Shown here piece by piece: positions 1 to 7,665 of a stretch of DNA of 64,000 bases. The position numbers and the translations under genes are program-made. The notes under the pieces were generated by a model, which had not been told where the DNA came from, made no database searches, and worked only from the letters and a program-made list of their open reading frames with translations. The DNA comes from Natranaerobius trueperi (GTDB lineage Bacteria > Bacillota > Natranaerobiia > Natranaerobiales > Natranaerobiaceae): positions 1 to 64,000 of the forward strand of contig NZ_NIQC01000012.1 of assembly GCF_002216005.1 (NCBI RefSeq). The letters run 5' to 3'. Within the stretch, counting starts at the first letter, position 1, and each line of letters starts with the position of its first letter.

Positions 1-43
1 ACTGGCTTGGAAGGCCAGGGCTCTACCACTGAGCTACACCCGC
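1..43 (-). tRNA. tRNA-Gly (anticodon TCC), 3' part cut by window edge
   Basis: Read on the minus strand, the sequence begins GCGGGTGTAGCTCAGTGG at position 43, a typical acceptor 5' strand and D arm. An anticodon stem CTGGC/GCCAG follows, with loop CTTCCAA, so the anticodon is TCC (Gly, GGA codons). The variable loop, T arm and acceptor 3' strand lie outside the window. It sits 6 nt after tRNA-Pro and is probably in the same transcript. Confidence 0.93.
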
Positions 44-49
44 ATATTA

Positions 50-126
50 TGGTCGGGGCGGCAGGATTTGAACCTGCGACTCCTTGGTCCCAAACCAAGT
101 GCGCTGCCAAACTGCGCTACGCCCCG
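50..126 (-). tRNA. tRNA-Pro (anticodon TGG)
   Basis: The minus strand folds as a complete tRNA. The acceptor CGGGGCG pairs with CGCCCCG, the anticodon stem is CTTGG/CCAAG with loop TTTGGGA, and the T arm contains GGTTCGAAT. The CCA end is encoded (positions 50-52). Its 5' end overlaps the last codons and stop of the upstream phosphodiesterase gene, so processing of the tRNA must cut inside that mRNA. Confidence 0.96.
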
Positions 127-623
127 TAACATCCACGAATGATTTTAGCTATCGGTGCTTCACCCTTTCTAAGTTTTATAACACCGAAACTAGGTTCTCC
201 CCCATCCCTTGGGAGGCTGGCACTTCCCGGATTAAAGAATAACACACCTTCATTCGTAACGTTTGTTGCAATATGAGTATGACCAAAAACAACTAAATCT
301 GCACCTTTTTCTTCGGCTAAATAATTTAATTGTAGTAAGTTTTTTTTAACTCCTACGTCATCGCCATGCAACAATATTATTTTAATATCTAATTCAGTTA
401 TTGTCAACACATCTGGTGAAAAAAAATCATCACAATTTCCTACTACTCCATAATATCCATCAATATCGTGCTTAATTTCTTTTTTAATCTTGTATAAATC
501 AGACAAATGATCCCCAGCATGCAATAGTATATCAAAGGGACCATGATTATTAATAAAGTTTATAGCATTAGAGACATTTCCATGTGTATCACTAATAACA
601 CAAATCTTGATATTATCGTTCAT
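117..623 (-). CDS. yfcE: YfcE/MJ0936-type metallophosphodiesterase
   Basis: A 168-residue calcineurin-like phosphoesterase. The metal-binding motifs are in family order: SDTHGN (residues 11-16), the GDH of HAGDH, GNCDD near residue 63, HGDD, and GHTHIA near residue 115. Family members hydrolyse phosphodiesters with Mn/Mg in the cytosol; the physiological substrate is unknown. The ATG follows GGAGGGTTAAC. It is the last protein gene of the rph-rdgB-yfcE run, the order also found in Bacillus subtilis (rph-ysnA-ysnB). Its stop codon TAG and final codons lie within the acceptor arm of tRNA-Pro. Confidence 0.93.
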   Translation of the reverse strand: MNDNIKICVISDTHGNVSNAINFINNHGPFDILLHAGDHLSDLYKIKKEIKHDIDGYYGVVGNCDDFFSPDVLTITELDIKIILLHGDDVGVKKNLLQLNYLAEEKGADLVVFGHTHIATNVTNEGVLFFNPGSASLPRDGGEPSFGVIKLRKGEAPIAKIIRGCYGA

Positions 624-625
624 TG

Positions 626-1240
626 TTAACCCTCCAATTTACAGATAATATCTCTTAGCTTAGGTAATAATTTCTCTAAAGCTTTACCTCTATGACTGAT
701 ATTACTTTTTTCTTCTTTACTTAATTCTGAAAAAGTTTTATCATATCTCGGATAATAAAAAACTGGATCATAACCAAACCCTTTATTTCCTCTTTCATAA
801 TCTAAAATATAACCTTCACATGCCCCTTCTACAACACGATTAGAAATTTGAGGATGAGAAAGTGCCATAACACATTTAAATCTAGCTGTTCGTTTTTCAT
901 AAGGTATGTTTTTAAGCTTGTCTAAAAGTTTATTGATATTATCTTTATCACTAGCATTTTCACCTGAATATCTAGCTGAATATACCCCTGGTTCATAGTT
1001 TAGAGCATCCACTTCTAAACCAGAATCATCAGCTATGGTGAGTTTATTAGTTTTATTAGCAATTGTTCGAGCTTTAATTAATGCATTTTCTTTAAAAGTG
1101 ACACCAGTTTCTTCAATATCTCCTATTCCTGGATAATCCTCTAATGAATAAACTTCAATTGGAAAGTTAGCTAATAAGGATTTAAACTCACTAACTTTCC
1201 CTTTATTTCTTGAACCCAAAATTAATTCTATATTATTCAT
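626..1240 (-). CDS. rdgB: RdgB/HAM1 dITP/XTP pyrophosphatase
   Basis: A 204-residue nucleotide-pool sanitiser that hydrolyses ITP, dITP and XTP to monophosphates plus PPi, keeping deaminated purines out of nucleic acids. Seen motifs: the N-terminal ILGSRNKGK nucleotide loop, [31 protein letters not shown], and the C-terminal [10 protein letters not shown] and SHRGKAL. The ATG at 1240 is preferred because GGGA lies 9 nt upstream; an in-frame GTG at 1246 is possible but badly spaced. The start overlaps the 3' end of rph, which implies translational coupling. Confidence 0.95.
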   Translation of the reverse strand: MNNIELILGSRNKGKVSEFKSLLANFPIEVYSLEDYPGIGDIEETGVTFKENALIKARTIANKTNKLTIADDSGLEVDALNYEPGVYSARYSGENASDKDNINKLLDKLKNIPYEKRTARFKCVMALSHPQISNRVVEGACEGYILDYERGNKGFGYDPVFYYPRYDKTFSELSKEEKSNISHRGKALEKLLPKLRDIICKLEG

Positions 1241-1982
1241 TATCACTCATCCCTTTCGTACTTGGGAAAATATCTGATAGTACTTCACTTTGCGCTTTAG
1301 TTAAATCAGCCAACCCTTTTGCCGCTAGGTCAAGCATTTCATAGAATTCTTTTTTTGAAAAAGGGTGCTTTTCACCAGTTCCCTGTATTTCTACAAACTC
1401 ACCATGATTAGTTCCAGCTATATTCATATCAGTATCGGCATTAAAATCTTCTTTAGATTCTAGATCTAAAACCACTTTTCCATCAACAACCCCAACACTT
1501 ATTGCTGCTAGATAGTGTCTAACTGGAATCTCTTTTAATTCATTATTCTCTACTAATTTATGTAAAGCAATTATCATTGCAACAAATCCACCTGTAATGG
1601 CAGCTGTTCTAGTACCCCCATCAGCTTGAATTACATCACAGTCAATCCAAATACTACGCTCTCCTAATTTTTCTAAATCAACTACTGATCTAAGTGAACG
1701 TCCTATCAATCTTTGAATTTCTTGAGTCCTTCCACCAAGTTTTCCTTTAGCAGCTTCTCTAATATTTCTTGATTCAGTAGCACGAGGTAACATAGAGTAT
1801 TCGGCTGTTACCCAACCTGAACCTTCACCTTTTAAAAATGGCGGAACCTTATTTTCAATTGTTGCATTACATAAAACTTTTGTATCTCCTAAAGAAATTA
1901 AAACAGATCCCTCAGGATGTTTTACAAAATCAGTTTCAATATTAATAAACCTTATTTCATCAAAGCGACGATTTTCTCTCAT
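1233..1982 (-). CDS. rph: Ribonuclease PH
   Basis: A 249-residue phosphorolytic 3'-5' exoribonuclease that trims tRNA 3' ends. The start [11 protein letters not shown] is the usual RNase PH N terminus and is preceded by TAAGGAGGAA 8 nt upstream, so an open extension of 37 codons further upstream is not used. Typical family stretches are [58 protein letters not shown] and DLDYEEDS-like acidic residues. The rph-rdgB-yfcE order followed by tRNAs suits an RNA-maturation context. Its 5' side borders gene debris instead of gerM as in Bacillus. Confidence 0.95.
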   Translation of the reverse strand: MRENRRFDEIRFINIETDFVKHPEGSVLISLGDTKVLCNATIENKVPPFLKGEGSGWVTAEYSMLPRATESRNIREAAKGKLGGRTQEIQRLIGRSLRSVVDLEKLGERSIWIDCDVIQADGGTRTAAITGGFVAMIIALHKLVENNELKEIPVRHYLAAISVGVVDGKVVLDLESKEDFNADTDMNIAGTNHGEFVEIQGTGEKHPFSKKEFYEMLDLAAKGLADLTKAQSEVLSDIFPSTKGMSDNE

Positions 1983-2186
1983 AAAAAAATTCCTCCTTAA
2001 AGTTAGTAGTTCATCCCAAACGCTATTATACCCCACAATCCCAATAATTAAATATCTTTTAGTTATTGAATCTTGTTTTACTTCAGAATGCAACTAAAAA
2101 TTTTTGATTTCATTTGTATTATTAACATATACACGTGAGCATGTACAGTATAAATTAAACTTATCACCAATCAATATTTTGTTTTC

Positions 2187-2268
2187 CTCTAGATCTAGAG
2201 CTCTGACAAAAGACTTGCGTTTATATTTTTTTCTGATTCAGGCAAGTCTAATTCAGAAAAAATATAAA
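2187..2268. repeat. Palindrome plus two interleaved inverted repeats
   Basis: Positions 2187-2200 are a perfect 14-bp palindrome (CTCTAGATCTAGAG). Just after it, arm A (2211-2218, AGACTTGC) matches A' (2242-2249, GCAAGTCT), and arm B (2220-2238) matches B' (2250-2268). The order is A-B-A'-B', so the two stems cannot both form as simple hairpins; they would be alternatives or a pseudoknot. No gene covers the segment. It could be the end of a decayed mobile element or a regulatory leader for rph, but rph starts more than 200 nt away. Confidence 0.5.
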
Positions 2269-2312
2269 ACTCTAAAAAATATTATGCTTAAAATAACCAT
2301 TATAGTAAGCTT

Positions 2313-2537
2313 CTAAAATCGGTAGTGGGCTGATATTACTTTCAAGTCATCATTGTTTAATGTTATATCATTAAACATACCTTCAGTCAAAAGTGACTTT
2401 CCGGTCCCTAGACTACCTATAAGTCCAATTAATTTATCTTCCACTTTTAAATAATGTCTAGATATGTGGTTTCCTAATTTTAATAGTAGCTCACGTCCCT
2501 ATCAAAGCAAAGAAGTCCTTATAAACACCTTCCTTTT
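2313..2537 (-). pseudogene. Remnant of a P-loop NTPase gene
   Basis: A 61-codon open frame (2498 down to 2313) reads ...LGNHISRHYLKVEDKLIG, then a Walker A motif GSLGTGKS, then LLTEGMFND, and stops soon after. Immediately upstream another frame reads YKDFFALIG and would join by a one-base shift near 2500. There is no clear start and no Walker B, so only the first part of a P-loop protein is left. The Walker A segment is convincing; the family is not identified with certainty. Confidence 0.6.
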
Positions 2538-2560
2538 ATGATACCATTAATCGGCTCTAT

Positions 2561-2910
2561 CTAAAGAATTGAATTGTTCACATACACGCTTAAATGACGT
2601 ATCATGAGTAACTTAATATTATTATAACATTTATTTATTGGTATTTGATCCGAGATGAAGCTCTGAATATAGTTTGTCCCTGTACCAATAACTTGAGGCC
2701 CTGCTATTAATGCAGTAAGGCCTGTCTGGTGGAACTCGTGAATTCTCAAAAAACTCAAGACAACCATTAAAATACTCTTTTAAACATGATTTGATTAGTC
2801 CAGCAAATACTGCTATTAATATTAAATATGGAATATAGTTTATCTCCATAGTAAATTCAGGTACTGTAAATAACTGTTGTGCTCCAAATATTAATGAGTA
2901 TACCACATAA
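2561..2910 (-). pseudogene. Hydrophobic open segment, possible membrane-protein remnant
   Basis: On the minus strand this interval encodes a hydrophobic stretch (IPYLILIAVFAGLIKSC) followed by a charged segment ending near EFFENS. A second frame then continues with EFHQTGLTALIAGPQVIG. The best continuous reading needs a frameshift near 2735. I do not recognise the family. The open frame also runs into 2911-3047, but there the plus-strand TnpB reading is clearly the real one, so only the part below 2910 could be coding remnant. Confidence 0.3.
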
Positions 2911-3151
2911 CCAATAGTACTAGAAGTGGTTGATTTTGCAATAGAAAACAAAGTTTCGGTCATTCGCTTAGAAGAACTGTCAAATATCCGAAACACGGCA
3001 AGAACAAGCCGTAAAAATACATACATGGTCATTTTACCGGTTAGCATTATTTATTGAGTACAAAGCAAAACTAACAGGTATTAAAACCCACCGAGATCGG
3101 GTAGCAGGAATGAACATCATCCATACACCTGTGATAGATGGAGTAGCGTAA
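2911..3151 (+). pseudogene. tnpB: Truncated, frameshifted tnpB of IS200/IS605 (IS1341) type
   Basis: The plus strand reads VVDFAIENKVSVIRLEEL then SNIRNTARTSRKN. After a frameshift near 3018 it continues WSFYRLALFIEYKAKLTGI and HRDRVAGMNII, stopping at 3149-3151. These are the conserved C-terminal blocks of TnpB: the glutamate of the RLE block, the WSFYxL helix and the HRD block. The N-terminal half is missing, and so is the CxxC zinc-finger region expected between TGI and HRD. The protein is certainly inactive. Confidence 0.85.
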
Positions 3152-3302
3152 GCAAAAGTCTATCAGCCTATACTGCTATATGCACTGGTATGGGAATGGT
3201 ACTGGCATACCCTTTGCTTGGGAGCTGTCTAAAGCAGAAATGAATTGAGGACACATAGCTACCCGAAAATCCCACACGCATTCATGCGTGTGGGAGTGTC
3301 AA
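2911..3302 (+). mobile_element. Remnant IS200/IS605-family element with right-end hairpin
   Basis: The broken tnpB is followed by about 120 nt of noncoding sequence. This ends in a perfect 10-bp hairpin, CCCACACGCA/TGCGTGTGGG with loop TTCA (3271-3294), and a terminal GTGTCAA near 3302. That arrangement is typical of the right end of IS605/IS1341 elements, where the region also gives the guide (omega/re) RNA of TnpB. The left end and the first half of tnpB are lost. It lies between gerM and rph, which are neighbours in Bacillus. Confidence 0.75.
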
Positions 3303-3341
3303 CAATCCTTTACAATGAATTGGATGAACTTAATTAAAAAA

Positions 3342-3361
3342 CCCCGGACTTTTATCCGGGG
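3342..3361 (-). terminator. Rho-independent terminator of gerM
   Basis: Read on the minus strand: CCCCGGA, a six-base loop, TCCGGGG (with compensating order), then TTTTTTAATT. It lies 63 nt after the stop of the GerMN lipoprotein gene. Confidence 0.9.
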
Positions 3362-3424
3362 ACAAACAATTAAGCAGCTAAATTATAATAGAATTCATTT
3401 TCACTTGCAACATTAGTTTAAAAA

Positions 3425-4405
3425 TTAAGTAGCAAAATTAATTCTACTTAGATTAACATCAATAGATGGTTCTTCTCCATCAACAGTTATTTCTACTTCA
3501 TTTACTTTATCTAGCTCTATAAGAGTATAGTATAGTTGTTTTAAAGCCTCTTCTTGACTTTCTGGATCATCAGATAAGTTCGATACATCAATAATTATCT
3601 TACTTCCTTCAATACTCACATTATTTACAGTCAATTCAGGTGAAATATAGGATACAAGTCCACTCTCAGATGAAGGTCCTTCCATAAGCTCATATATAGC
3701 ATTACCTTCAATTTCATCAGTAGCAGGGATATATCTTGTAACCGGAACTAAATATTTTTTATCATTAGATATAAAGTATAATGTTACAGCATCCTGAGAA
3801 TCAGCTGCTCTAGCCTGTGAAGTCACTTCTATATTTAAACCATCCCGCACTAAATAAGATGATACATCAGCTCCAGCTGGTAATGTATCTATAAATTCTC
3901 CACCCACCATTAGTTCAACTTCATCTACGCTATCAAACTCTGTTAAGGTGTAAATCACTGAGCTTAATACTTTATCTTCTTTTTCTCCTTGAACATCTAA
4001 TAGTTCCTCTGTAAAATTAACTCTAGCTAAGCCATCATCAATAGTCATCCCTTTTACTTGAGTTTCAGAAGGTAATGGTGGTGAAAGGTTTGTACCTTCC
4101 CAAAAATCAATATTCTGTGGGCTCTTTGACATTTTACTTAAAGTCTTAGTTGCAATACCCTCTGTCCATTCTATCGGCCTAACTATTGGTACGATATTGT
4201 CATTATCATCTAACATATAAAACATCGTCTCTCGCATATCCTCATCATCATATGGCTCCTCCTCAACCTGTCCCTCATCCTCTTCTACCTCTTTCTCTTC
4301 ATCAGGGTCTGGTCCAAAAATAAAGTCTAAAAAAAAGCACCCAGTAGTGAAGAGAGAAAATGTAAGTATTAAGGTAAATAATAAAACTATTTTAGATTTT
4401 GACAA
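3425..4405 (-). CDS. gerM: Lipoprotein with two GerMN domains (GerM-like)
   Basis: A 326-residue exported lipoprotein. The N-terminal hydrophobic segment ends in lipobox FTTGC, followed by a very acidic linker (PDPDEEKEVEEDEGQ region) and two GerMN repeats (about residues 75-175 and 200-320), each with the pattern LA-RVNF...VxSVIYTLTEFDSVDEVELMV or its equivalent. B. subtilis GerM has the same two-domain layout and acts in sporulation and germination. Start choice: the first ATG (4426) precedes and overlaps a strong GGGGGAGGAG. A TTG at 4403-4405, 7 nt after that Shine-Dalgarno, is the better start. The murI-gerM-rph order matches Bacillus. Confidence 0.88.
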   Translation of the reverse strand: MSKSKIVLLFTLILTFSLFTTGCFFLDFIFGPDPDEEKEVEEDEGQVEEEPYDDEDMRETMFYMLDDNDNIVPIVRPIEWTEGIATKTLSKMSKSPQNIDFWEGTNLSPPLPSETQVKGMTIDDGLARVNFTEELLDVQGEKEDKVLSSVIYTLTEFDSVDEVELMVGGEFIDTLPAGADVSSYLVRDGLNIEVTSQARAADSQDAVTLYFISNDKKYLVPVTRYIPATDEIEGNAIYELMEGPSSESGLVSYISPELTVNNVSIEGSKIIIDVSNLSDDPESQEEALKQLYYTLIELDKVNEVEITVDGEEPSIDVNLSRINFAT

Positions 4406-4483
4406 CAAAACTCCTCCCCCTTTCATTTTAAATATCCCTTACTAAATTATTTATACAATTACTACTAAAAAAATGATAAAAAA

Positions 4484-4516
4484 AACACTTCATTCAAAAT
4501 TTTTGAATAAAGTGTT
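4484..4516 (-). terminator. Terminator after murI
   Basis: Minus strand AACACTT-TATTCAAAA pairs with TTTTGAATG-AAGTGTT around a short loop and is followed by TTTTTTTATC. It lies about 200 nt beyond the murI stop, in front of gerM. Confidence 0.8.
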
Positions 4517-4622
4517 ACACATTCCATAACATTTGTCCTTTACTAGCAGAATATATATCATCAATCACAATTTGTAAAGCTGGCTCGCTTCTCTCTTCTA
4601 CTAGGAATACAATATTTCTGTG
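4515..4622 (-). pseudogene. Short coding-like fragment downstream of murI
   Basis: The minus strand has 35 open codons with a protein-like composition (RNIVFLVEERSEPALQIV, then DDIYSASKGQMLW) ending in TAA. A stop lies directly upstream and there is no start codon. Another open stretch in a different frame precedes it. It is probably the end of a decayed small gene; the family is not recognised. The rest of the interval 4406-4717 holds only the gerM leader and the terminator. Confidence 0.3.
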
Positions 4623-4717
4623 TTAATATTTTGTAAGTTTCATTTTGATTCTTCAGAAGAGTTGAATTTCAATGTTTGAAAAATACCCAACTATTTTTTT
4701 TGACCAAAAGCCATCCA

Positions 4718-5521
4718 TTAAAACACCACCTGATACGCATTTGGTTTAAAACCTAAAAGCTTTTGACCAATTTGCATAAACTTTTTCGATTCTGCACTAA
4801 CAAAAAATCTGTGCTTTGAATTATCACCTTGTCGTAACAAGTTTCTCTCTTTTAATAGTTCTTTAGTTTGTCTCGCTGTTTCACCAGCAGAACTAATTAA
4901 TTTCACGTCATTGCCCATTACATCTTGAATTATATTTTCCATAAAAGGATAATGTGTACAACCCATGATTAGAGTATCAACGCCCTGTTCTTTTAGAGGT
5001 AGTAAATATTCTCTCGCTACAGTCTTAGTTTCTGGATAATCTATCAAATCATTTTCTACAATCAATACAAATAAAGGACAAGGTTGACTTAACACTTCTA
5101 CTTCTGGGTCAATTCTTTTAATAGCCTTTTCATAAGCTTTAGACTTTATAGTACCTTCTGTACCAATAACACCTATTTTTTTAGTCTTAGTTGCAGAAAT
5201 AGCCGCTCTAGCCCCAGGATTAATTACATCAATTATTGGAATATCGTAGTCAGATCTTATCTCAGATAACCCTGAGGCAGATGCAGAGTTACATGCTACA
5301 ATTAGAAGTTTAGTATCTTGTTCCATAAGAAAGTCAGTAATTTCTCTAACATAATGACGAACTTGTTCATGAGGTCTCGGTCCATAAGGCATACGAGCTA
5401 AATCACCAAAATAAATTATTCTTTCATTAGGTAAGAAATTAATAACATCTTTTGCTACTGTCAACCCACCTACTCCTGAATCTAATAGGGCTATTGCTTG
5501 ATCTTTATTCATTGCACTCAT
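4718..5521 (-). CDS. murI: Glutamate racemase
   Basis: A 267-residue cofactor-independent racemase that makes D-glutamate for peptidoglycan. Seen: the catalytic aspartate in LLDSGVGGLT, YFGDLARMPYGPR, the first catalytic cysteine in VACNSASASG, VIGTEGTIKS, and the second cysteine with the histidine in MGCTHYP. The ATG at 5521 follows GGAGGTAATATAT. It lies between a MarR regulator and gerM, the B. subtilis ysmB-racE-gerM arrangement, but here the three have separate terminators. Confidence 0.96.
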   Translation of the reverse strand: MSAMNKDQAIALLDSGVGGLTVAKDVINFLPNERIIYFGDLARMPYGPRPHEQVRHYVREITDFLMEQDTKLLIVACNSASASGLSEIRSDYDIPIIDVINPGARAAISATKTKKIGVIGTEGTIKSKAYEKAIKRIDPEVEVLSQPCPLFVLIVENDLIDYPETKTVAREYLLPLKEQGVDTLIMGCTHYPFMENIIQDVMGNDVKLISSAGETARQTKELLKERNLLRQGDNSKHRFFVSAESKKFMQIGQKLLGFKPNAYQVVF

Positions 5522-5614
5522 ATATATTACCTCCTCATATCACAACATATTTTATCTACATCAAACCTTATTTTTATGTTTACTTTGTTTTATTAATCTT
5601 ACATTCAATAAAAA

Positions 5615-5635
5615 AATCCCATGAGTCATGGGATT
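5615..5635 (-). terminator. Terminator of the MarR gene
   Basis: Palindromic AATCCCATGA/TCATGGGATT hairpin. On the minus strand it is followed by TTTTTTTATTG and lies 5 nt past the regulator's stop codon. Confidence 0.9.
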
Positions 5636-5639
5636 GAAC

Positions 5640-6077
5640 CTAATGATCCATAAGATCATTTAATTGATTCAAGGCACTTAATAAACCTTCTCGTTCTTCT
5701 TCAGACAAATCTTTAAGTATCTTAGCCAAATATTCTTGTCTTGCTGTAATCACTTCGTTAATCAAGCGATGACCTTTTTCAAGTACTTTAATTCTAACTA
5801 TTCTTCGATCTTTTTGATCTCTAAACCTTTCGACAAGTTCGTTTTTTTCCATCCTATCCACTAAATCCGTAACTGTACTGCAAGCTAAACACAATCTATC
5901 TCCTAATTCACCTATTGTAAGCTTACCCTCTTTTGTCAATGATTGTAGAGCAACAAATTGAGGGGGGGTTATATTAAAGTCTTGCAATATTTCACGACCA
6001 CGCCGCTTGATTATGGTATTTACTTTTCTTATAGTTAGTTCAGTTTCTTTTATAAATTCATCAAAGTCCTTATCCAT
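5640..6077 (-). CDS. MarR-family transcriptional regulator (YsmB-like)
   Basis: A 145-residue winged-helix regulator. The MarR core spans residues 35-110: TPPQFVALQSLTKEGKLTIG, then GDRLCLACSTVTDLVDRMEK (recognition helix), then wing residues RDQKDRRIVRIKV. A cysteine in the recognition region (LCLACS) could be redox-sensitive, but this is inference. The start ATG has AGGAGGAAGGTTTC upstream. Its own sigma-A promoter carries a palindrome at the transcription start, which suggests autorepression. Position next to murI and gerM makes it the positional counterpart of B. subtilis ysmB. Confidence 0.9.
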   Translation of the reverse strand: MDKDFDEFIKETELTIRKVNTIIKRRGREILQDFNITPPQFVALQSLTKEGKLTIGELGDRLCLACSTVTDLVDRMEKNELVERFRDQKDRRIVRIKVLEKGHRLINEVITARQEYLAKILKDLSEEEREGLLSALNQLNDLMDH

Positions 6078-6108
6078 GAAACCTTCCTCCTATGATAAGT
6101 TCATACTA

Positions 6109-6149
6109 TTACTTAAAGTAAGTGTACATTTAACAATTACAGCTGTCAA
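6109..6149 (-). promoter_or_regulatory. Sigma-A promoter of marR with palindromic operator
   Basis: On the minus strand TTGACA (6144-6149), a 17-nt spacer and TACACT (6121-6126) form a near-consensus promoter. Directly downstream and touching the -10, 6109-6121 is the dyad TTACTT-A-AAGTAA (13 bp). A dyad at the start site of a marR gene is the usual place for self-repression. The promoter is seen directly; the operator role is inferred. Confidence 0.7.
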
Positions 6150-6155
6150 GTTAAT

Positions 6156-6605
6156 TTATAAGTTTAATGATTTAATAATAACTGCAGCTAACCCTGCAGC
6201 AACTAAAGGGCCTGCGGGTACCCCTTTAAGTAATGATGCTCCTAATATTGACCCTATTATTAAACCCACCATAACTTCAGGACGAGTTTGCAGTAAATGT
6301 ACCCCATGACCTGTAAGATAAGAAGCAATTATTCCAGAAAAAACAGCTACCATACCTGCGGGTGATTTAAGGGTTGAAATCAATTCTCCTGGTGATATAT
6401 CTCCGGCTGCAAACGGAGTTAAAACACTAATAGTGAGTAAGAGTATCCCAAGTTCTATTCCCCTTTCATTTAGAAAAGGAAATACATTACATAATGTTGA
6501 AAACTTCATAACAAATAGTAGCGCCCCTGCTGTCGCTACTAATTCATTTTTTCCTATTAAAGCAAGAAGTAGGATTGTTAAAAGAACAATAGTCTCTTGA
6601 CCCAT
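6156..6605 (-). CDS. DUF441 family membrane protein
   Basis: A 149-residue, very hydrophobic protein with about four transmembrane segments. It carries family-typical stretches GKNELVATAGALLF, FLNERGIELGILLLTI and GPLVAAGLAAVI. The function of the family is unknown. The start is the ATG at 6605, 6 nt after GAGGGGGGAGG; an upstream in-frame ATG lies in front of that Shine-Dalgarno. It follows tctC by 65 nt and is probably the last gene of the tct operon, which makes a link to transport plausible but unproven. Confidence 0.85.
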   Translation of the reverse strand: MGQETIVLLTILLLALIGKNELVATAGALLFVMKFSTLCNVFPFLNERGIELGILLLTISVLTPFAAGDISPGELISTLKSPAGMVAVFSGIIASYLTGHGVHLLQTRPEVMVGLIIGSILGASLLKGVPAGPLVAAGLAAVIIKSLNL

Positions 6606-6670
6606 TAAACCTCCCCCCTCCATATTAGATTATGGAAGAGGTGGAGGTTTAATGTTACAACATTTAATTA

Positions 6671-7648
6671 TTATTCTAAATGTCCAAAAGTCTCTAAAAG
6701 ATCTTCTAAAATTACTTCTCTTTCTTCATATTCTTCTTTTACTTCATCTCTTTCTAAAAACAGAGTATCAGCACCCGCTTCATCCATTTCTTTTAAATAT
6801 TCTTCATTTTGAGCAGCTTTGTAAAACGCTTCTTCTAGCCTTTCTATAACTTCATCTGGTGTACCTTTAGGAGCTGCGACTCCACGATCAGTACTCATAA
6901 TAGCACTCTCATACCCTAACTCTTTAAAAGTAGGTACTTTCGGAGCATATTCTTCATGTCTTTTTTCTGCGGCTACAGCTAAAATTCTCACCTCATCACC
7001 TTGCCTATACATATCACTTAAGTTTCCAGATACAACATCAATATGACCACCTAACAGATTAGACAAAGCTTCAGCACCGCCAGGAAATGGCATCTGATTA
7101 AACTCCACACCTGTTTCATCTTGGATCTGCATTATTAAAAAATGGTGCCCTATATATAATCCTGCCTTACCAATTGAGATCTCTCCTGGATTTTCTTTAG
7201 CATCTTCTAATAAATCTTCTAATGTTTCATAAGGACTATCTTCACGTACTGCAAAAACAGTCGGGTCATAACCCCAGTTCATTATAGGTTCAAAGTCTTC
7301 TCTAGAATATTCTGTATCTTCAACTAACGGTTGTGCTAAAATATGAGGTAGGTTATAAGCTGCTAACGTATACCCATCAGGTTCTGCTTCAGAGAATTCA
7401 TTCCAGCCAACCTGACCGCCTGCACCCTCTATATTTTGTATTACTACTGGTTGACCTAGCTCTTCTTCAGCGTATTTTGCTAAAATCCGTACTTGAGTAT
7501 CAGTCGCAGCACCTGGAGTAAATGCTACAATTAATTGTATTGGTCTTTCAGGATAATTAGAGTAGTCATCATCATGTGAACATGCAACACCAGTAAATGC
7601 TACAGTTAACACAAGTGTTAACAATAATAAATGTTTTTTTATACACAT
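6671..7648 (-). CDS. tctC: TctC/Bug-type solute-binding lipoprotein
   Basis: A 325-residue tripartite tricarboxylate transporter (TTT) receptor. The signal peptide ends in lipobox TGVAC, followed by an acidic linker. The core has YPERPIQLIVAFTPGAATD (the conserved P-G-x-x-D substrate loop), IEGAGGQVGWNEF, and AAPKGTPDEVIERLE near residue 255. Such receptors capture carboxylates outside the membrane and deliver them to TctAB. The ATG follows AGGAGGTAATTAAT. Gene order is tctA-tctB-tctC. The substrate cannot be read from the sequence. Confidence 0.93.
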   Translation of the reverse strand: MCIKKHLLLLTLVLTVAFTGVACSHDDDYSNYPERPIQLIVAFTPGAATDTQVRILAKYAEEELGQPVVIQNIEGAGGQVGWNEFSEAEPDGYTLAAYNLPHILAQPLVEDTEYSREDFEPIMNWGYDPTVFAVREDSPYETLEDLLEDAKENPGEISIGKAGLYIGHHFLIMQIQDETGVEFNQMPFPGGAEALSNLLGGHIDVVSGNLSDMYRQGDEVRILAVAAEKRHEEYAPKVPTFKELGYESAIMSTDRGVAAPKGTPDEVIERLEEAFYKAAQNEEYLKEMDEAGADTLFLERDEVKEEYEEREVILEDLLETFGHLE

Positions 7649-7665
7649 ATTAATTACCTCCTAAC

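Noticed and set aside
2104-2316. Plus-strand open frame of 70 codons
   Set aside because: It has no ribosome binding site, overlaps the palindrome and interleaved repeats, and its product looks like translated AT-rich noncoding DNA.
2911-3047. A minus-strand open frame that continues the hydrophobic segment of 2561-2910 through this interval
   Set aside because: The plus strand encodes clear TnpB blocks here, so the minus frame is a shadow over this part.
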